NCBI RefSeq assembly: GCF_013031405.1
Contig: NZ_WPZY01000002.1
Coordinates: 124,001-188,000 of the forward strand
Reading direction: 5' to 3'
Length of the DNA: 64,000 bases
DNA from: Ruegeria sp. HKCCD8929
Lineage (GTDB): Bacteria > Pseudomonadota > Alphaproteobacteria > Rhodobacterales > Rhodobacteraceae
Numbering within the stretch: the first letter of the stretch is position 1; every line of letters starts with the position of its first letter. This document shows positions 1 through 9,144 of the stretch, one piece after another. Under the pieces are notes generated by a model, which was not told the origin of the DNA, ran no database searches, and saw only the letters and a program-made list of their open reading frames with translations. A program made the position numbers and the translations under genes.

Positions 1-295
1 CCGCCGCAATCTTGCCGCCGCGGATCATCGCGAACGAGGTGGCGCTGTCGAAATACGCTGTGCGGGCCAGTTCGGTGATCGTCTGCTTGCCAGCGTTGAT
101 CAGATCGGGGTCTTCCTCACCCTCATAAGGGAAAGGGCCCATGCCCAGCATACCGTTCTCGGATTGTAAGGTGATGTCCTTGTCGCCCACATAGTTCGCC
201 ACCAGCGTCGGAATACCGATGCCGAGGTTCACATACATGCCGTCTTCCAGTTCGTCCGCCGCACGCGCGGCCATCTGATTGCGGTCCCAAGGCAT
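1..295 (-). CDS. scoB: 3-oxoacid CoA-transferase subunit B, partial (C-terminus beyond window)
   Basis: This is the beta subunit of succinyl-CoA:3-ketoacid CoA-transferase, which moves CoA between succinyl-CoA and acetoacetate in ketone body or acetoacetate use. The first 98 residues are visible, starting [20 protein letters not shown]. They include the [10 protein letters not shown] stretch and the [10 protein letters not shown] motif, whose Glu is the catalytic residue that forms the glutamyl-CoA thioester in this family. Its ATG overlaps the stop of scoA by one base (TAATG), so the two subunits are translationally coupled. The gene is cut by the window edge, not broken. Confidence 0.95.
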   Translation of the reverse strand, partial: MPWDRNQMAARAADELEDGMYVNLGIGIPTLVANYVGDKDITLQSENGMLGMGPFPYEGEEDPDLINAGKQTITELARTAYFDSATSFAMIRGGKIAA

Positions 296-999
296 TATGC
301 TTCCTCCTTCTGACGGGTGGTGCGCTGTTCGATGCGTTTTTCGTGATCGCCCTGAATAATGCGATTCACATAGATGCCTGGCAGGTGGATGTTATCGGGG
401 TCGAGCGAGCCGCGCGGTACGATCTCTTCAACCTCTGCCACGCAGACCTTGCCACAGGTGGCCGCCGGGACATTGAAGTTGCGCGCGGTCTTGCGAAAGA
501 TCAGGTTGCCGGTGTCATCCGCCTTCCACGCCTTGACGATGGCGAGGTCGGCAAAGATGCCGTTTTCAAGGATATAGGTCTCGCCATTGAAGTCCTTATG
601 CTCCTTGCCCTCTGCAATCACGGTGCCCACGCCGGTCTTGGTATAAAAGCCCGGAATACCCGCACCACCGGCGCGCATGCGCTCGGCCAGCGTGCCCTGC
701 GGGTTGAACTCCAGCTCCAGCTCGCCGCTCAGATACTGGCGCATGAACTCGGCGTTCTCGCCTACATACGAGCTGATCATCTTTTTCACCTGCCGCGTCT
801 GCAGCAGGATGCCGATGCCGAAATCATCCACGCCCGCGTTGTTGGACGCAAAGGTCAGGTCCTTGGTGCCTGCATCCTTGATCGCGTCGAGCAGCAGTTC
901 GGGAATGCCGCACAGGCCGAAGCCGCCGGCGGCGATGAACATGCCATCGAACAGCAGCCCGTCGAGTGCCTCGGCGGCATTGGCATAGACTTTCTTCAT
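295..999 (-). CDS. scoA: 3-oxoacid CoA-transferase subunit A
   Basis: The alpha subunit (234 aa) pairs with the downstream ScoB to form the succinyl-CoA:acetoacetate CoA-transferase. The N-terminal [12 protein letters not shown] and SNNAG motifs are typical of CoA-transferase family I A subunits, and the length fits the family. I chose the ATG at 999 ([14 protein letters not shown]) over an in-frame upstream ATG at 1014 because a GGGGGAG ribosome-binding site sits about 7 bases before it. The operon reads leftward, scoA then scoB. The 230 bases upstream also hold the topA terminator. Confidence 0.95.
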   Translation of the reverse strand: MKKVYANAAEALDGLLFDGMFIAAGGFGLCGIPELLLDAIKDAGTKDLTFASNNAGVDDFGIGILLQTRQVKKMISSYVGENAEFMRQYLSGELELEFNPQGTLAERMRAGGAGIPGFYTKTGVGTVIAEGKEHKDFNGETYILENGIFADLAIVKAWKADDTGNLIFRKTARNFNVPAATCGKVCVAEVEEIVPRGSLDPDNIHLPGIYVNRIIQGDHEKRIEQRTTRQKEEA

Positions 1000-1204
1000 G
1001 GAAAACTCCCCCAATGACTTGGTGATTGCGCCGGTTGTGCCGCCACGTCACAGGGAAGTCAATGAAACCAAGGGGGAATGGTATTTCTACTTAAAGCGTT
1101 TCGGGAAGCACCTGCCACATCATTGATGGCCAATATCCCGAGCGCGCGAAGCGCGGCAGGCTATTGTCGATTCCAGTTTTCCAGGCACGCAACAATATGA
1201 AAAA

Positions 1205-1223
1205 GCCCGGCGGTATGCCGGGC
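1205..1223 (-). terminator. Rho-independent terminator of topA
   Basis: A perfect 7-bp stem, GCCCGGC/GCCGGGC with a 5-base loop, is followed on the minus strand by a T run (TTTTTC). It lies 10 bases past the topA stop codon, as expected for an intrinsic terminator. Confidence 0.85.
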
Positions 1224-1232
1224 CTTTCGTGC

Positions 1233-3875
1233 TCAGTCCGTTGCGGCCTTTTTGGTGGCCTTCTTCTTGGCAGGGGCCTTTTTCCTGGTTCCTCTCTTGG
1301 CCGCCTTTTCAGCAATTAGCTGAACGGCCATCTCCATGGTCACATCCGCAGGTTCAATGCCCTTGGGCAGGGTCGCATTGACCTTTTCCCACTTCACATA
1401 CGGACCATACCGCCCGTCCATCACGTTGACCGGACCGCCGCTTTCGGGATGTTCGCCCAGTTCCCTGAGCGGTTTGGCTGCCGCCCGTCCGCGCCCGCCG
1501 GGATTGGCGCGCTTTTCGGCCAGCAGTTCCACGGCGCGGTTCATGCCGATCTCGAACACATCCGCCGGATCCTTGAGATTGGCATAGATGCCCTTCTCTT
1601 CATCCGGGGCTTTGTGGTGCAGATACGGTCCGAAGCGCCCGAAATTGGCGGTGATCAACCCGCCATCGGGATGCTGACCGATCTCGCGTGGCAGGCTCAG
1701 CAGCACCAGCGCCTTTTCCAGATCCATATCCTCGGCAGACCAGCCGCGCGGCAGGCTGGCGCGCTGGGGCTTCTTGTTGTCCTCGGTGATCTCACCGCGC
1801 TGGACATAAGGCCCGAACCGACCCTTCTTCAGGCTGATCTCGTCGCCATTATCCTCGCCCAACACCCGGTCGCCGCTGTCATCGGTATCACCATTGAGAG
1901 GCCGGGTGTAACGGCACTCCGGGTAATTGCCGCAGCCAACAAACCCGCCGGTGCGCGAGGTCTTCAGATGCAGCTGTCCGGTGCCGCATTTGGGACAGAT
2001 ACGCGGATCGGACCCGTCTTCGCGCGGCGGATAAAGCTGCGGCGCCAGCGCCTTGTCCAGTTTGTCCAGCACTTCCGAGATGCGCAGCTCGGACGTCTCG
2101 CCAATCGCCGCCGAGAAATCGCGCCAGAACCGGCCCAGCAGATCCTTGTAGTCGCGATCCCCGGCGCTGACATCGTCCAGCTGCTCTTCCAGATTGGCGG
2201 TGAACTCATAGCCGACATACTGCCGGAAGAAGTTCAGCAGAAAGATGGTGACGATCCGGCCCTTCTCCTCGGGGATCAGCCGGTTCTTGTCCTTGCGCAC
2301 ATACTCGCGGTCCTGAATCGTGGTCACGATCGAGGCATAGGTCGACGGCCGCCCGATCCCCAACTCTTCCATCCGCTTGACCAGCGTCGCCTCGGTATAG
2401 CGCGGCGGCGGCTGGGTGTGGTGCTGCAGGGCCAGAACCGCCTCGTTTTCGGACAGGATCGCCTCTTTGCCGATCTTGGCACCTTCGGTCACCTGCACCT
2501 CGCCGGTGGCCTTGGTGAACTGATCGGCCAGCGAGGCCTTGGCAAAGACCGCCGGTTCGCCCTGCATGACCTGGGGCAGGCGCCTTTCATCCTCATCGGC
2601 CACATCGTCGCGGCCTTCTTCGTAGACGCGCATGAACCCGTCGAACAGCACCACCTGACCGGTGGCGCGCAGGCCCACCTGACCGTCATCGCTGCCGATC
2701 TCGACCGTGGTGCGTTCCAGCCGCGCCGCCGCCATCTGGCACGAGATGGTGCGTTTCCAGATCAGATCATAAAGCTTACGCTGATCGTCATCGGTGAGTT
2801 TCAGCGTCTTGGCATCGCGCGTCATATCCGTGGGGCGGATACACTCATGGGCTTCCTGCGCGTTCTTGGCCTTGTTCTTGTACATGCGCGGGCTGTCGGG
2901 GACATACTCCGCGCCATAGCGATCCTTGATCGCGTCGCGCGCGGCCATCACCGCCTCGGGCGCCATGTCGATGCCGTCGGTCCGCATATAGGTAATGTAA
3001 CCCGCCTCATAGAGCCGCTGCGCCGCGCTCATGGTCTGGCGCGCGCCCATGCCGAACTTGCGGCTGGCCTCCTGCTGGAGGGTCGATGTCATGAACGGTG
3101 CCGAAGGGTTGCGGTTCGCGGGCTTGGCCTCGACCGACTGGATGGACAGCGCGCGGCTGGTGATCGCCTGCACCGCCAGTTCGGCCTGCGTGGCGTTCCG
3201 AATGTCCATCTTGTCGAGCTTGTTGCCCGCCAGCTTGACCAGCCGCGCCTCATAGCTCTGGCTGCGTGGGGTTTCGAACAGCGCCTTGATCGACCAGTAT
3301 TCCACCGGCTTGAACGCCTCGATCTCCATCTCGCGTTCGACGATCAGGCGCAGGCAGACCGATTGCACCCGGCCCGCCGATTTGGCGCCCGGCAGTTTGC
3401 GCCACAGCACGGGGCTGAGGTTGAAGCCCACCAGGTAGTCCAGCGCGCGGCGCGCCAGATAGGCCTCGACCAGCGGCATGTCCACCTCGCGCGGGTTCCG
3501 CATCGCCTCGGCCACCGCATCCTTGGTGATCGCGTTGAAGGTCACCCGGCTGACGGCGGTGTCCTTCTTGATCGAGCGGCGCTTGGTCAGCGCCTCCTGC
3601 AGGTGCCAGCTGATCGCCTCGCCCTCGCGGTCGGGGTCGGTGGCGAGGATCAGGGCGTTGTCGTCCTTGAGCGCGTCGGCGATGGCCTTGACGTGTTTCC
3701 GGCTGTCGGTGCCGACCTCCCAGGTCATGGCAAATTGATCGTCGGGATCGACCGATCCGTCCTTGGCCGGAAGGTCGCGTACATGGCCATATGAGGCCAG
3801 AACCGTGTAGTCGGGGCCGAGATATTTGTTGATCGTTTTCGCCTTGGCAGGGGATTCTACAACAACTACAGGCAT
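1233..3875 (-). CDS. topA: DNA topoisomerase I
   Basis: This 880-aa type IA topoisomerase relaxes negatively supercoiled DNA behind RNA and DNA polymerases. It opens with the TOPRIM domain (VVVESPAKAKTINKYLG). The catalytic tyrosine is in YITYMRTDGIDM near residue 300. A four-cysteine zinc ribbon (CPKCG...CGNYPEC) lies near residue 640, followed by repeated C-terminal Topo_C modules. The last 20 residues are a Lys/Ala-rich basic tail, common in alphaproteobacterial TopA and probably a DNA- or polymerase-binding tail. It is followed by a clear terminator. The dprA gene lies upstream on the same strand, a common topA neighbour in alphaproteobacteria. Confidence 0.97.
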   Translation of the reverse strand: MPVVVVESPAKAKTINKYLGPDYTVLASYGHVRDLPAKDGSVDPDDQFAMTWEVGTDSRKHVKAIADALKDDNALILATDPDREGEAISWHLQEALTKRRSIKKDTAVSRVTFNAITKDAVAEAMRNPREVDMPLVEAYLARRALDYLVGFNLSPVLWRKLPGAKSAGRVQSVCLRLIVEREMEIEAFKPVEYWSIKALFETPRSQSYEARLVKLAGNKLDKMDIRNATQAELAVQAITSRALSIQSVEAKPANRNPSAPFMTSTLQQEASRKFGMGARQTMSAAQRLYEAGYITYMRTDGIDMAPEAVMAARDAIKDRYGAEYVPDSPRMYKNKAKNAQEAHECIRPTDMTRDAKTLKLTDDDQRKLYDLIWKRTISCQMAAARLERTTVEIGSDDGQVGLRATGQVVLFDGFMRVYEEGRDDVADEDERRLPQVMQGEPAVFAKASLADQFTKATGEVQVTEGAKIGKEAILSENEAVLALQHHTQPPPRYTEATLVKRMEELGIGRPSTYASIVTTIQDREYVRKDKNRLIPEEKGRIVTIFLLNFFRQYVGYEFTANLEEQLDDVSAGDRDYKDLLGRFWRDFSAAIGETSELRISEVLDKLDKALAPQLYPPREDGSDPRICPKCGTGQLHLKTSRTGGFVGCGNYPECRYTRPLNGDTDDSGDRVLGEDNGDEISLKKGRFGPYVQRGEITEDNKKPQRASLPRGWSAEDMDLEKALVLLSLPREIGQHPDGGLITANFGRFGPYLHHKAPDEEKGIYANLKDPADVFEIGMNRAVELLAEKRANPGGRGRAAAKPLRELGEHPESGGPVNVMDGRYGPYVKWEKVNATLPKGIEPADVTMEMAVQLIAEKAAKRGTRKKAPAKKKATKKAATD

Positions 3876-4106
3876 TTAAGAGAAAACCTCATTCGACGGA
3901 CATGGCGCGTTCTATGGCGGTGCAAGATGTGGAGCGCAAGGGCGGATTGTCAATCCGTTCCGTTCGGGGGCGAAAACGCTGCGTGAAAACGGGGGTCAGG
4001 CCAGGCCGGGGACGGGGCAAGCGGGTATCGAAATCCGGCCTTGGGAGCATGTCAGGTCGGGTGCCGCGACTGGTCCGGAACCGACGGCCATCCGGACGTG
4101 CTGCGC

Positions 4107-5261
4107 TCACTCCACACGGGACAGCAATCCGCCTGCCTGCCTTTGGATCTTTCCGTCCAGTTCCAAATCGACCAACGCGGGGCCGACATCTCCGGCGTTC
4201 GAGGACAGATCGCGGATCAACTGATCCTCGGCAAGCGGCGAGGGGCCAAGCCGGTCGAGAATGCGCATGTGCAGACGGGCCGTCTGTTTCAGGCTGCGCT
4301 TCTGCGGCGGGGGCGGGGGCAGATCCTTCATGATCTCCTGCACCGGTTTCTGCGGCGCGGCCTCGGTCTGCATCGGCAAGGCCTCGATCACGTCCTGCGC
4401 ATTGCGTACCAGACGCGCGCCGTCGCGGAGCAGCAGGTTGCAGCCTGCCGCCCTTGCATCGAAAGGATGGCCCGGCACCGCAAGCACCTCGCGCCCCTGA
4501 TCCAGCGCATCGCGGGCGGTGATGAGGCTGCCGGACTTGGCGGCGGCCTCGACCACCACCACCGCCTGAGCCAGCCCCGAGATGATGCGGTTGCGCCGTG
4601 GGAAATGCCGCGCCTGCGGTGTCATGCGGGGCGGTTGTTCGGACAGGCGCAGGCCTTGCGCGGCGATGTCGGCGGCCAGATGGGTGTTTTCCGCCGGATA
4701 GACCACGTCCACCCCGCCCGCCATCACCGCGATGGTGCCGGTACTCAACCCGGCCAGATGGGCCGCCGTGTCCACGCCGCGCGCAAGGCCCGACACAATG
4801 ACATAGCCCTGTTTTCCCAGATCATGGGCCAACGCCCGTGCCATCCGGGTACCCAGCGAGGAACAATTGCGGGCGCCCACCAGGGCAATCGCCGGGCGCC
4901 GCAACAGCGCCGGGTCACCGATGGCCCACAAAACGGGGGGCGTGTCCTGCAGATCAAGCAGGTGCTTCGGGTAATCCGGATCGCCCAGGCACAAAAGCCG
5001 CGCACGCACGGCTTTTGCGGCCTTGAGCTCAGCTTCCACAACACCGGGCGGACAGATTTCATAGCCCTCGATCCCGGCGGCACGCGCCATTTCCGGCAGC
5101 GCGGCAAGCGCGTTCTGCGCCGTGCCGTGTTCGCGCATCAGCCGCCGGAACGTCGCCGGGCCGACCTTGCGCGAGCGCAAAAGACGAAGCCACGAAAACC
5201 GATCCTCTTCCGTGGTGGGTGGGAGTGGGGGGTGATAGGAAGAAAGCTGTTCCTCGGCCAT
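4107..5261 (-). CDS. dprA: DNA-processing protein DprA
   Basis: DprA (384 aa) binds incoming single-stranded DNA in the cytoplasm and loads RecA during transformation. Visible parts are an N-terminal helix-hairpin-helix-like region (LRSRKVGPATFRRLM, about residues 28-42), the Rossmann-like core with the GARNCSSLGTRMA motif and the GLARGVDTAAH signature, and a C-terminal winged-helix region (about residues 315-384). It lies between tldD and topA on the same strand, with gaps of about 240 and 230 bases, so it may be transcribed alone. Competence is not otherwise indicated in the window. Confidence 0.94.
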   Translation of the reverse strand: MAEEQLSSYHPPLPPTTEEDRFSWLRLLRSRKVGPATFRRLMREHGTAQNALAALPEMARAAGIEGYEICPPGVVEAELKAAKAVRARLLCLGDPDYPKHLLDLQDTPPVLWAIGDPALLRRPAIALVGARNCSSLGTRMARALAHDLGKQGYVIVSGLARGVDTAAHLAGLSTGTIAVMAGGVDVVYPAENTHLAADIAAQGLRLSEQPPRMTPQARHFPRRNRIISGLAQAVVVVEAAAKSGSLITARDALDQGREVLAVPGHPFDARAAGCNLLLRDGARLVRNAQDVIEALPMQTEAAPQKPVQEIMKDLPPPPPQKRSLKQTARLHMRILDRLGPSPLAEDQLIRDLSSNAGDVGPALVDLELDGKIQRQAGGLLSRVE

Positions 5262-5455
5262 CCGTTGCTCCGCCTGTTTGCCAAACCGGTTTACGCGGGT
5301 CGGAGTTAACAGCGCGTGAATCGCTGAAAATTAGACGCGTATTCTCTCTGAAATATCCATAGATCACGGACAGTCCATTGAAAACAAACTGATTTCTTCA
5401 CCTACACCGTGACGCTTTCCCATGCCGGATTATCACCCGGCCCTCGAATCAAACC

Positions 5456-5478
5456 GGGCGCAGGGTTAACCCGCGCCC
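5456..5478 (-). terminator. Hairpin downstream of tldD, probable terminator
   Basis: GGGCGC-A-GGG-TTAA-CCC-GCGCCC forms a strong stem 25 bases past the tldD stop. On the minus strand it is followed by GGTTTGATT, only a weak T run, so termination may be partial. Confidence 0.5.
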
Positions 5479-5502
5479 GCAAAACCACCCTTGAATCGCG
5501 AC

Positions 5503-6924
5503 TCAGGCCGCCGAGCCGCCTACGGTCAGCCCGTCCATCAGCACCGTCGGCTGGCCGACCCCCACTGGCACCCATTGCCCGTCCTTGCCGCAATTGCCCA
5601 TGCCCGGGTCCAGCGCCATATCGTTTCCCAGCCCCCGGATGCGCTTGAGCGCCGAGGGGCCGTCACCGATCAGTGTCGCCCCCTTGACCGGCGCGCCGAT
5701 CTTGCCGTTCTGCACGCGGTAGGCCTCGGTGCAGGAAAAGACGAACTTGCCGTTGGTGATATCCACCTGACCGCCGCCAAACCCCACGGCCCAGATGCCG
5801 TCCTTGATCTCGGCCACCAGTTCCGCCGGATCGGCCTCGCCGCTCAGCATGATCGTGTTGGTCATCCGGGGCATCGGCTTGTGCGCAAAGCTCTGCCGCC
5901 GCCCGTTGCCGGTGGGTGCAGCGCCCATCAGGCGGGCGTTCTGCCGGTCCTGCATGTAGCCGGTCAGCACGCCATCCTCGATCAGCACTGTGCGAGAACT
6001 CGGCGTGCCCTCGTCGTCGATGGTGATCGAGCCCCGGCGGTCGCGGATTGTGCCGTCATCCACAACCGTCACGCCCTTGGCCGCGATCTGCTGGCCCATG
6101 AGGCCTGCAAAGGCCGAGCTGCCCTTGCGGTTGAAATCGCCCTCCAGCCCGTGGCCGATGGCCTCGTGCAGCAGGATACCGGGCCAGCCGGGGCCAAGCG
6201 CCACTTCCATCACGCCCGCCGGGGCAGGAACGGCGTCGAGATTGACCAGCGCGATCCGCAACGCCTCGCGCGCCTTGGCCTGCCAGTCGGCGGGGTCGAT
6301 CAGCCCGTCGAGCCCGACGCGACCACCGCCGCCTGCCGAGCCGCTTTCGCGCCGCCCGTCCTGTTCCACGATCACCGAAACATTGAGGCGGGTCATCGGC
6401 CGCACGTCGCGCATCTGCACCCCGTCGGGGCGCAGGATCTCGACCTCCTGAACCGACGCGGCCAGCGAGGCGCTGACCTGCACCACGCGCGTATCCAGAT
6501 CGCGGGCAAAGGCGTCGATCTCGCGCAGCGTGTCGATCTTGACCGGAAAGCTGGCCGACTCGATCGGATCATCATCCGCATAAAGCCGGGTATTGGTGGC
6601 GCGCGGCGCATCGGCCAGCGTGCCGCCGCCATCGCCCACCGCCAGCCGGGCGGTCTCGGCGGCGCGCTTCAGCGCGGGAATCGAAACCTCGGTGGAATGC
6701 GCATAGCCCGCCACCTCACCCTGCACCGCGCGCAGCCCGAACCCTTCGGAGGCGTCATACGACGCGCTCCGCAGGCGCCCGTCGTCAAAGACTAGCGCCT
6801 CGGATTTGCGGCGCTCGACGAACAGCTCGCCATCGTCGGCTCCATCGGTTGCTGCCCTTAGCACGTTAAGCGCTTCGTCGCGCGGAAGCGCGGTTTCGAG
6901 GGGGCGAAACGGGTCTTGGGGCAT
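5503..6924 (-). CDS. tldD: Metalloprotease TldD
   Basis: TldD (473 aa) works with TldE/PmbA as a processive cytoplasmic metallopeptidase for unfolded peptides and maturation of some modified peptides. The HEAIGHGLEGD motif (HExxxH type) supplies the zinc ligands and catalytic Glu and sits near residue 250. Length is typical. I chose the ATG at 6924 (MPQDPFRPLET) rather than the longer frame because AAAGG precedes it and the extra upstream residues would run into the divergent coxB promoter region. No tldE/pmbA partner is in the window. Confidence 0.95.
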   Translation of the reverse strand: MPQDPFRPLETALPRDEALNVLRAATDGADDGELFVERRKSEALVFDDGRLRSASYDASEGFGLRAVQGEVAGYAHSTEVSIPALKRAAETARLAVGDGGGTLADAPRATNTRLYADDDPIESASFPVKIDTLREIDAFARDLDTRVVQVSASLAASVQEVEILRPDGVQMRDVRPMTRLNVSVIVEQDGRRESGSAGGGGRVGLDGLIDPADWQAKAREALRIALVNLDAVPAPAGVMEVALGPGWPGILLHEAIGHGLEGDFNRKGSSAFAGLMGQQIAAKGVTVVDDGTIRDRRGSITIDDEGTPSSRTVLIEDGVLTGYMQDRQNARLMGAAPTGNGRRQSFAHKPMPRMTNTIMLSGEADPAELVAEIKDGIWAVGFGGGQVDITNGKFVFSCTEAYRVQNGKIGAPVKGATLIGDGPSALKRIRGLGNDMALDPGMGNCGKDGQWVPVGVGQPTVLMDGLTVGGSAA

Positions 6925-6942
6925 GGCGCGGACCTTTCGGGT

Positions 6943-6956
6943 TTGATCCAGATCAA
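6943..6956. promoter_or_regulatory. FNR/FnrL-type binding site
   Basis: TTGATCCAGATCAA matches the FNR consensus TTGAT-N4-ATCAA perfectly. It is extended by one base each side into a TTTGAT...ATCAAA palindrome. It lies in the tldD-coxB divergent spacer, 19 bases before tldD and 145 bases before coxB. In Rhodobacter relatives FnrL lowers aa3 oxidase expression when oxygen is scarce, so coxB is the likelier target. Confidence 0.75.
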
Positions 6957-7100
6957 AAATAGCGTCCGTTTGACGCAAGCATTTTGCTTTATCTAGTCTC
7001 CGGAATATGATTTTTAACGCAGCCAAAGACAACGGGTGGAGTGCGTCTTGATTCACGCCGCCCGATCAGGGACGCAAAGATCAAACGATCAGGACAGAAA

Positions 7101-7937
7101 ATGAAGAATGCTTTGACGCTTTCGGGGCTTTTTGCCGCCCTATCGAGCCTGCCCGCCATGGCGCAGGACCTGGAGATCATCGGCAAGCCGGTTGACGGTG
7201 CCATGGGCTTTCAGCCCGCCGCGACCGAACTGGCCCGTGGGATCCAATCGCTCGATGGTCGGATCCTGATCATCATCACCGCCATCTGCCTTTTGGTTGC
7301 CGGGCTGCTTGTGTACTGCATCGTGCGCTACAACAGCCGGACCAATCCGACGCCCGCTAAGTTCTCGCATTTCACTCCGGTCGAGATTGCCTGGACGATC
7401 GGGCCGATTCTGATCCTGGTCTATATCGGCGCCTACTCCCTGCCGGTTCTGTTCAACCAGCAGGAAATTCCCGAGGGGGAGGTCACCATCAAGGTGACCG
7501 GCTACCAGTGGTACTGGGGCTATGAATACGTCGACGAAGGCTTTGAGTTCGAAAGCTTCATGCTGGGCCGCGAAGCGCTTGAGGATAACGGTTACAGCAA
7601 GGATGAATATCTGCTGGCCACCGACACCGCCGTTGTCGTTCCGGTGAACAAGGTCATCGTGATGCAGGTGACCGGTGCCGACGTGATCCACTCCTGGACC
7701 ATCCCCTCGTTCGGTGTGAAGCAGGACGCCGTGCCGGGCCGTCTGGCTGAGCTGTGGTTCAAGGCTGATCAGGAAGGGATCTATTTCGGCCAGTGCTCCG
7801 AACTGTGCGGCAAGGACCACGCCTATATGCCGATCACCGTCAAGGTCGTCAGCGAAGAGGCCTATGCCGAATGGCTGGCGGGCGCCAAGGAAGAGTATGC
7901 CGGCATTCCGCAAACCTATCAGGTGGCATCGAACTGA
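7101..7937 (+). CDS. coxB: Cytochrome c oxidase subunit II
   Basis: This 278-aa subunit of the aa3-type terminal oxidase takes electrons from cytochrome c through its CuA centre on the periplasmic face. It has a signal peptide ending near MAQ, two transmembrane helices (about residues 51-72 and 93-112), and a C-terminal cupredoxin domain. The CuA ligands are all visible: HSW, then CSELCGKDHAYMP. The aromatic YQWYWGYEY electron-entry patch is present. The ATG at 7101 follows AGGACAG. It heads an assembly operon (ctaB, small ORF, ctaG, ctaE, SURF1), but the subunit I gene is not here, as is usual in this group. Confidence 0.97.
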   Translation: MKNALTLSGLFAALSSLPAMAQDLEIIGKPVDGAMGFQPAATELARGIQSLDGRILIIITAICLLVAGLLVYCIVRYNSRTNPTPAKFSHFTPVEIAWTIGPILILVYIGAYSLPVLFNQQEIPEGEVTIKVTGYQWYWGYEYVDEGFEFESFMLGREALEDNGYSKDEYLLATDTAVVVPVNKVIVMQVTGADVIHSWTIPSFGVKQDAVPGRLAELWFKADQEGIYFGQCSELCGKDHAYMPITVKVVSEEAYAEWLAGAKEEYAGIPQTYQVASN

Positions 7938-8026
7938 TCTGACTAGGGGCGGGGCCGAACCCGCCCATTTGCAAATGATGTAGGGTGCGTGGTCTCCGCG
8001 CACCTTTCGCGCCCAAAGGACCAAAG

Positions 8027-8983
8027 ATGAGCGACGCAAGCATCAATGCCAGCCCAGCCCGGAAAAAGGGCCGCGTGGACGAGGCCAGCTTTGGCGATTA
8101 TTTCGCCCTGCTGAAGCCGCGCGTGATGTCGCTGGTGGTGTTTACCGCTCTTGTCGGGCTGGTCGCCGCGCCGGTCACGGTACATCCCGTCATCGGCTTC
8201 TGCGCCATCCTGTTCATCGCCATCGGCGGCGGTGCCTCGGGTGCGCTGAACATGTGGTGGGACGCCGATATCGACCGGGTGATGAAGCGCACCAAGGGCC
8301 GCCCGATCCCTACAGGCAAGGTGGAAGAGGGCGAGGCGCTGGCCATCGGTCTGGCACTGTCGGGCCTGTCGGTGATCATGCTGGCGCTGGCCACCAATAT
8401 CTTTGCCGGGGCTTTCCTGGCCTTCACGATTTTCTTCTACGCCGTTGTCTACACGATGTGGCTCAAGCGCTCGACGCCGCAGAACATCGTGATCGGCGGC
8501 GCGGCCGGGGCCTTTCCGCCGGTGATCGGCTGGATTGCCGCGACCGGGTCCATGGCGGTCGAACCGTGGCTGATGTTCGCGCTGACCTTCATGTGGACGC
8601 CGCCGCACTTCTGGGCGCTGGCGCTCTTCATGCGCTCGGATTACGACGATGCGGGTGTGCCGATGCTGACGGTGACCCATGGCCGCCGCGCCACGCGGGT
8701 GCACATCCTGGTCTACACTGCATTACTGGCAATCTTTGCCGTGGGCACCTCGTTCTCGGGCGTCGGCGGCCCGATCTACCTGACCGTCTCGCTGGTTCTG
8801 AACGCGCTGTTCCTGCGCGGTGCCTGGACCATCTCGCGCCGGGATGAGGACGATGCCGAGGCCGACAATTTCAAGGTCGAACGCGGCTTCTTCAAACTGT
8901 CGCTGCTCTACCTCTTCCTGCATTTCGGCGCGATTCTGGCCGAAGCGCTGCTCAAGCCTTACGGGCTGGGAGGCTGGTCATGA
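8027..8983 (+). CDS. ctaB: Protoheme IX farnesyltransferase (heme O synthase)
   Basis: This 318-aa UbiA-family membrane prenyltransferase converts heme B to heme O, the precursor of heme A for the aa3 oxidase. The Asp-rich NMWWDADIDRVMKRT motif near residue 75 binds the farnesyl diphosphate Mg complex, and several hydrophobic helices follow. Start ATG at 8027 has AAAGGACCAAAG before it. Its stop overlaps the start of the next small gene (ATGA), which indicates coupled translation. Confidence 0.96.
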   Translation: MSDASINASPARKKGRVDEASFGDYFALLKPRVMSLVVFTALVGLVAAPVTVHPVIGFCAILFIAIGGGASGALNMWWDADIDRVMKRTKGRPIPTGKVEEGEALAIGLALSGLSVIMLALATNIFAGAFLAFTIFFYAVVYTMWLKRSTPQNIVIGGAAGAFPPVIGWIAATGSMAVEPWLMFALTFMWTPPHFWALALFMRSDYDDAGVPMLTVTHGRRATRVHILVYTALLAIFAVGTSFSGVGGPIYLTVSLVLNALFLRGAWTISRRDEDDAEADNFKVERGFFKLSLLYLFLHFGAILAEALLKPYGLGGWS

Positions 8984-9144
8984 GCCTGCGCAAGTCGCAT
9001 GAGCTGCACGAGCGCCGGTTCAGCCGCAATCTGGGCGTGGCACTCACGCTGGCGGCCTTCATCGTGATCATCTTCGGTCTGACAGTGGTCAAGGTCACCC
9101 GCGGCGATTTCGAGCCGCCCCGCGGCGCGGAGGTGCAGAACTGA
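8980..9144 (+). CDS. Small single-span membrane protein, CoxF-like
   Basis: A 54-aa protein begins MSLRKSHELHERRFSRNL with a basic, cytoplasmic-looking N-terminus. One transmembrane helix (about residues 19-37, LGVALTLAAFIVIIFGLTVV) follows, and the tail is short. It shares ATGA with ctaB upstream and TGATG with ctaG downstream, so it is locked into the oxidase operon. A small ORF at this position between ctaB and ctaG is a recurrent feature in Rhodobacterales and is sometimes labelled CoxF. Its role in oxidase assembly is inferred from position only. Confidence 0.8.
   Translation: MSLRKSHELHERRFSRNLGVALTLAAFIVIIFGLTVVKVTRGDFEPPRGAEVQN

Noticed and set aside
1449..3794. Long open frame on the plus strand opposite topA, with similar long frames opposite ptsP (27777-30407), valS (41321-44935) and putA (56573-59149)
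   Set aside because: These frames run antisense to well-recognised genes, are rich in Arg, His, Gly and Ala, have no domain signature or good ribosome-binding site, and are the expected by-product of high-GC codon bias.
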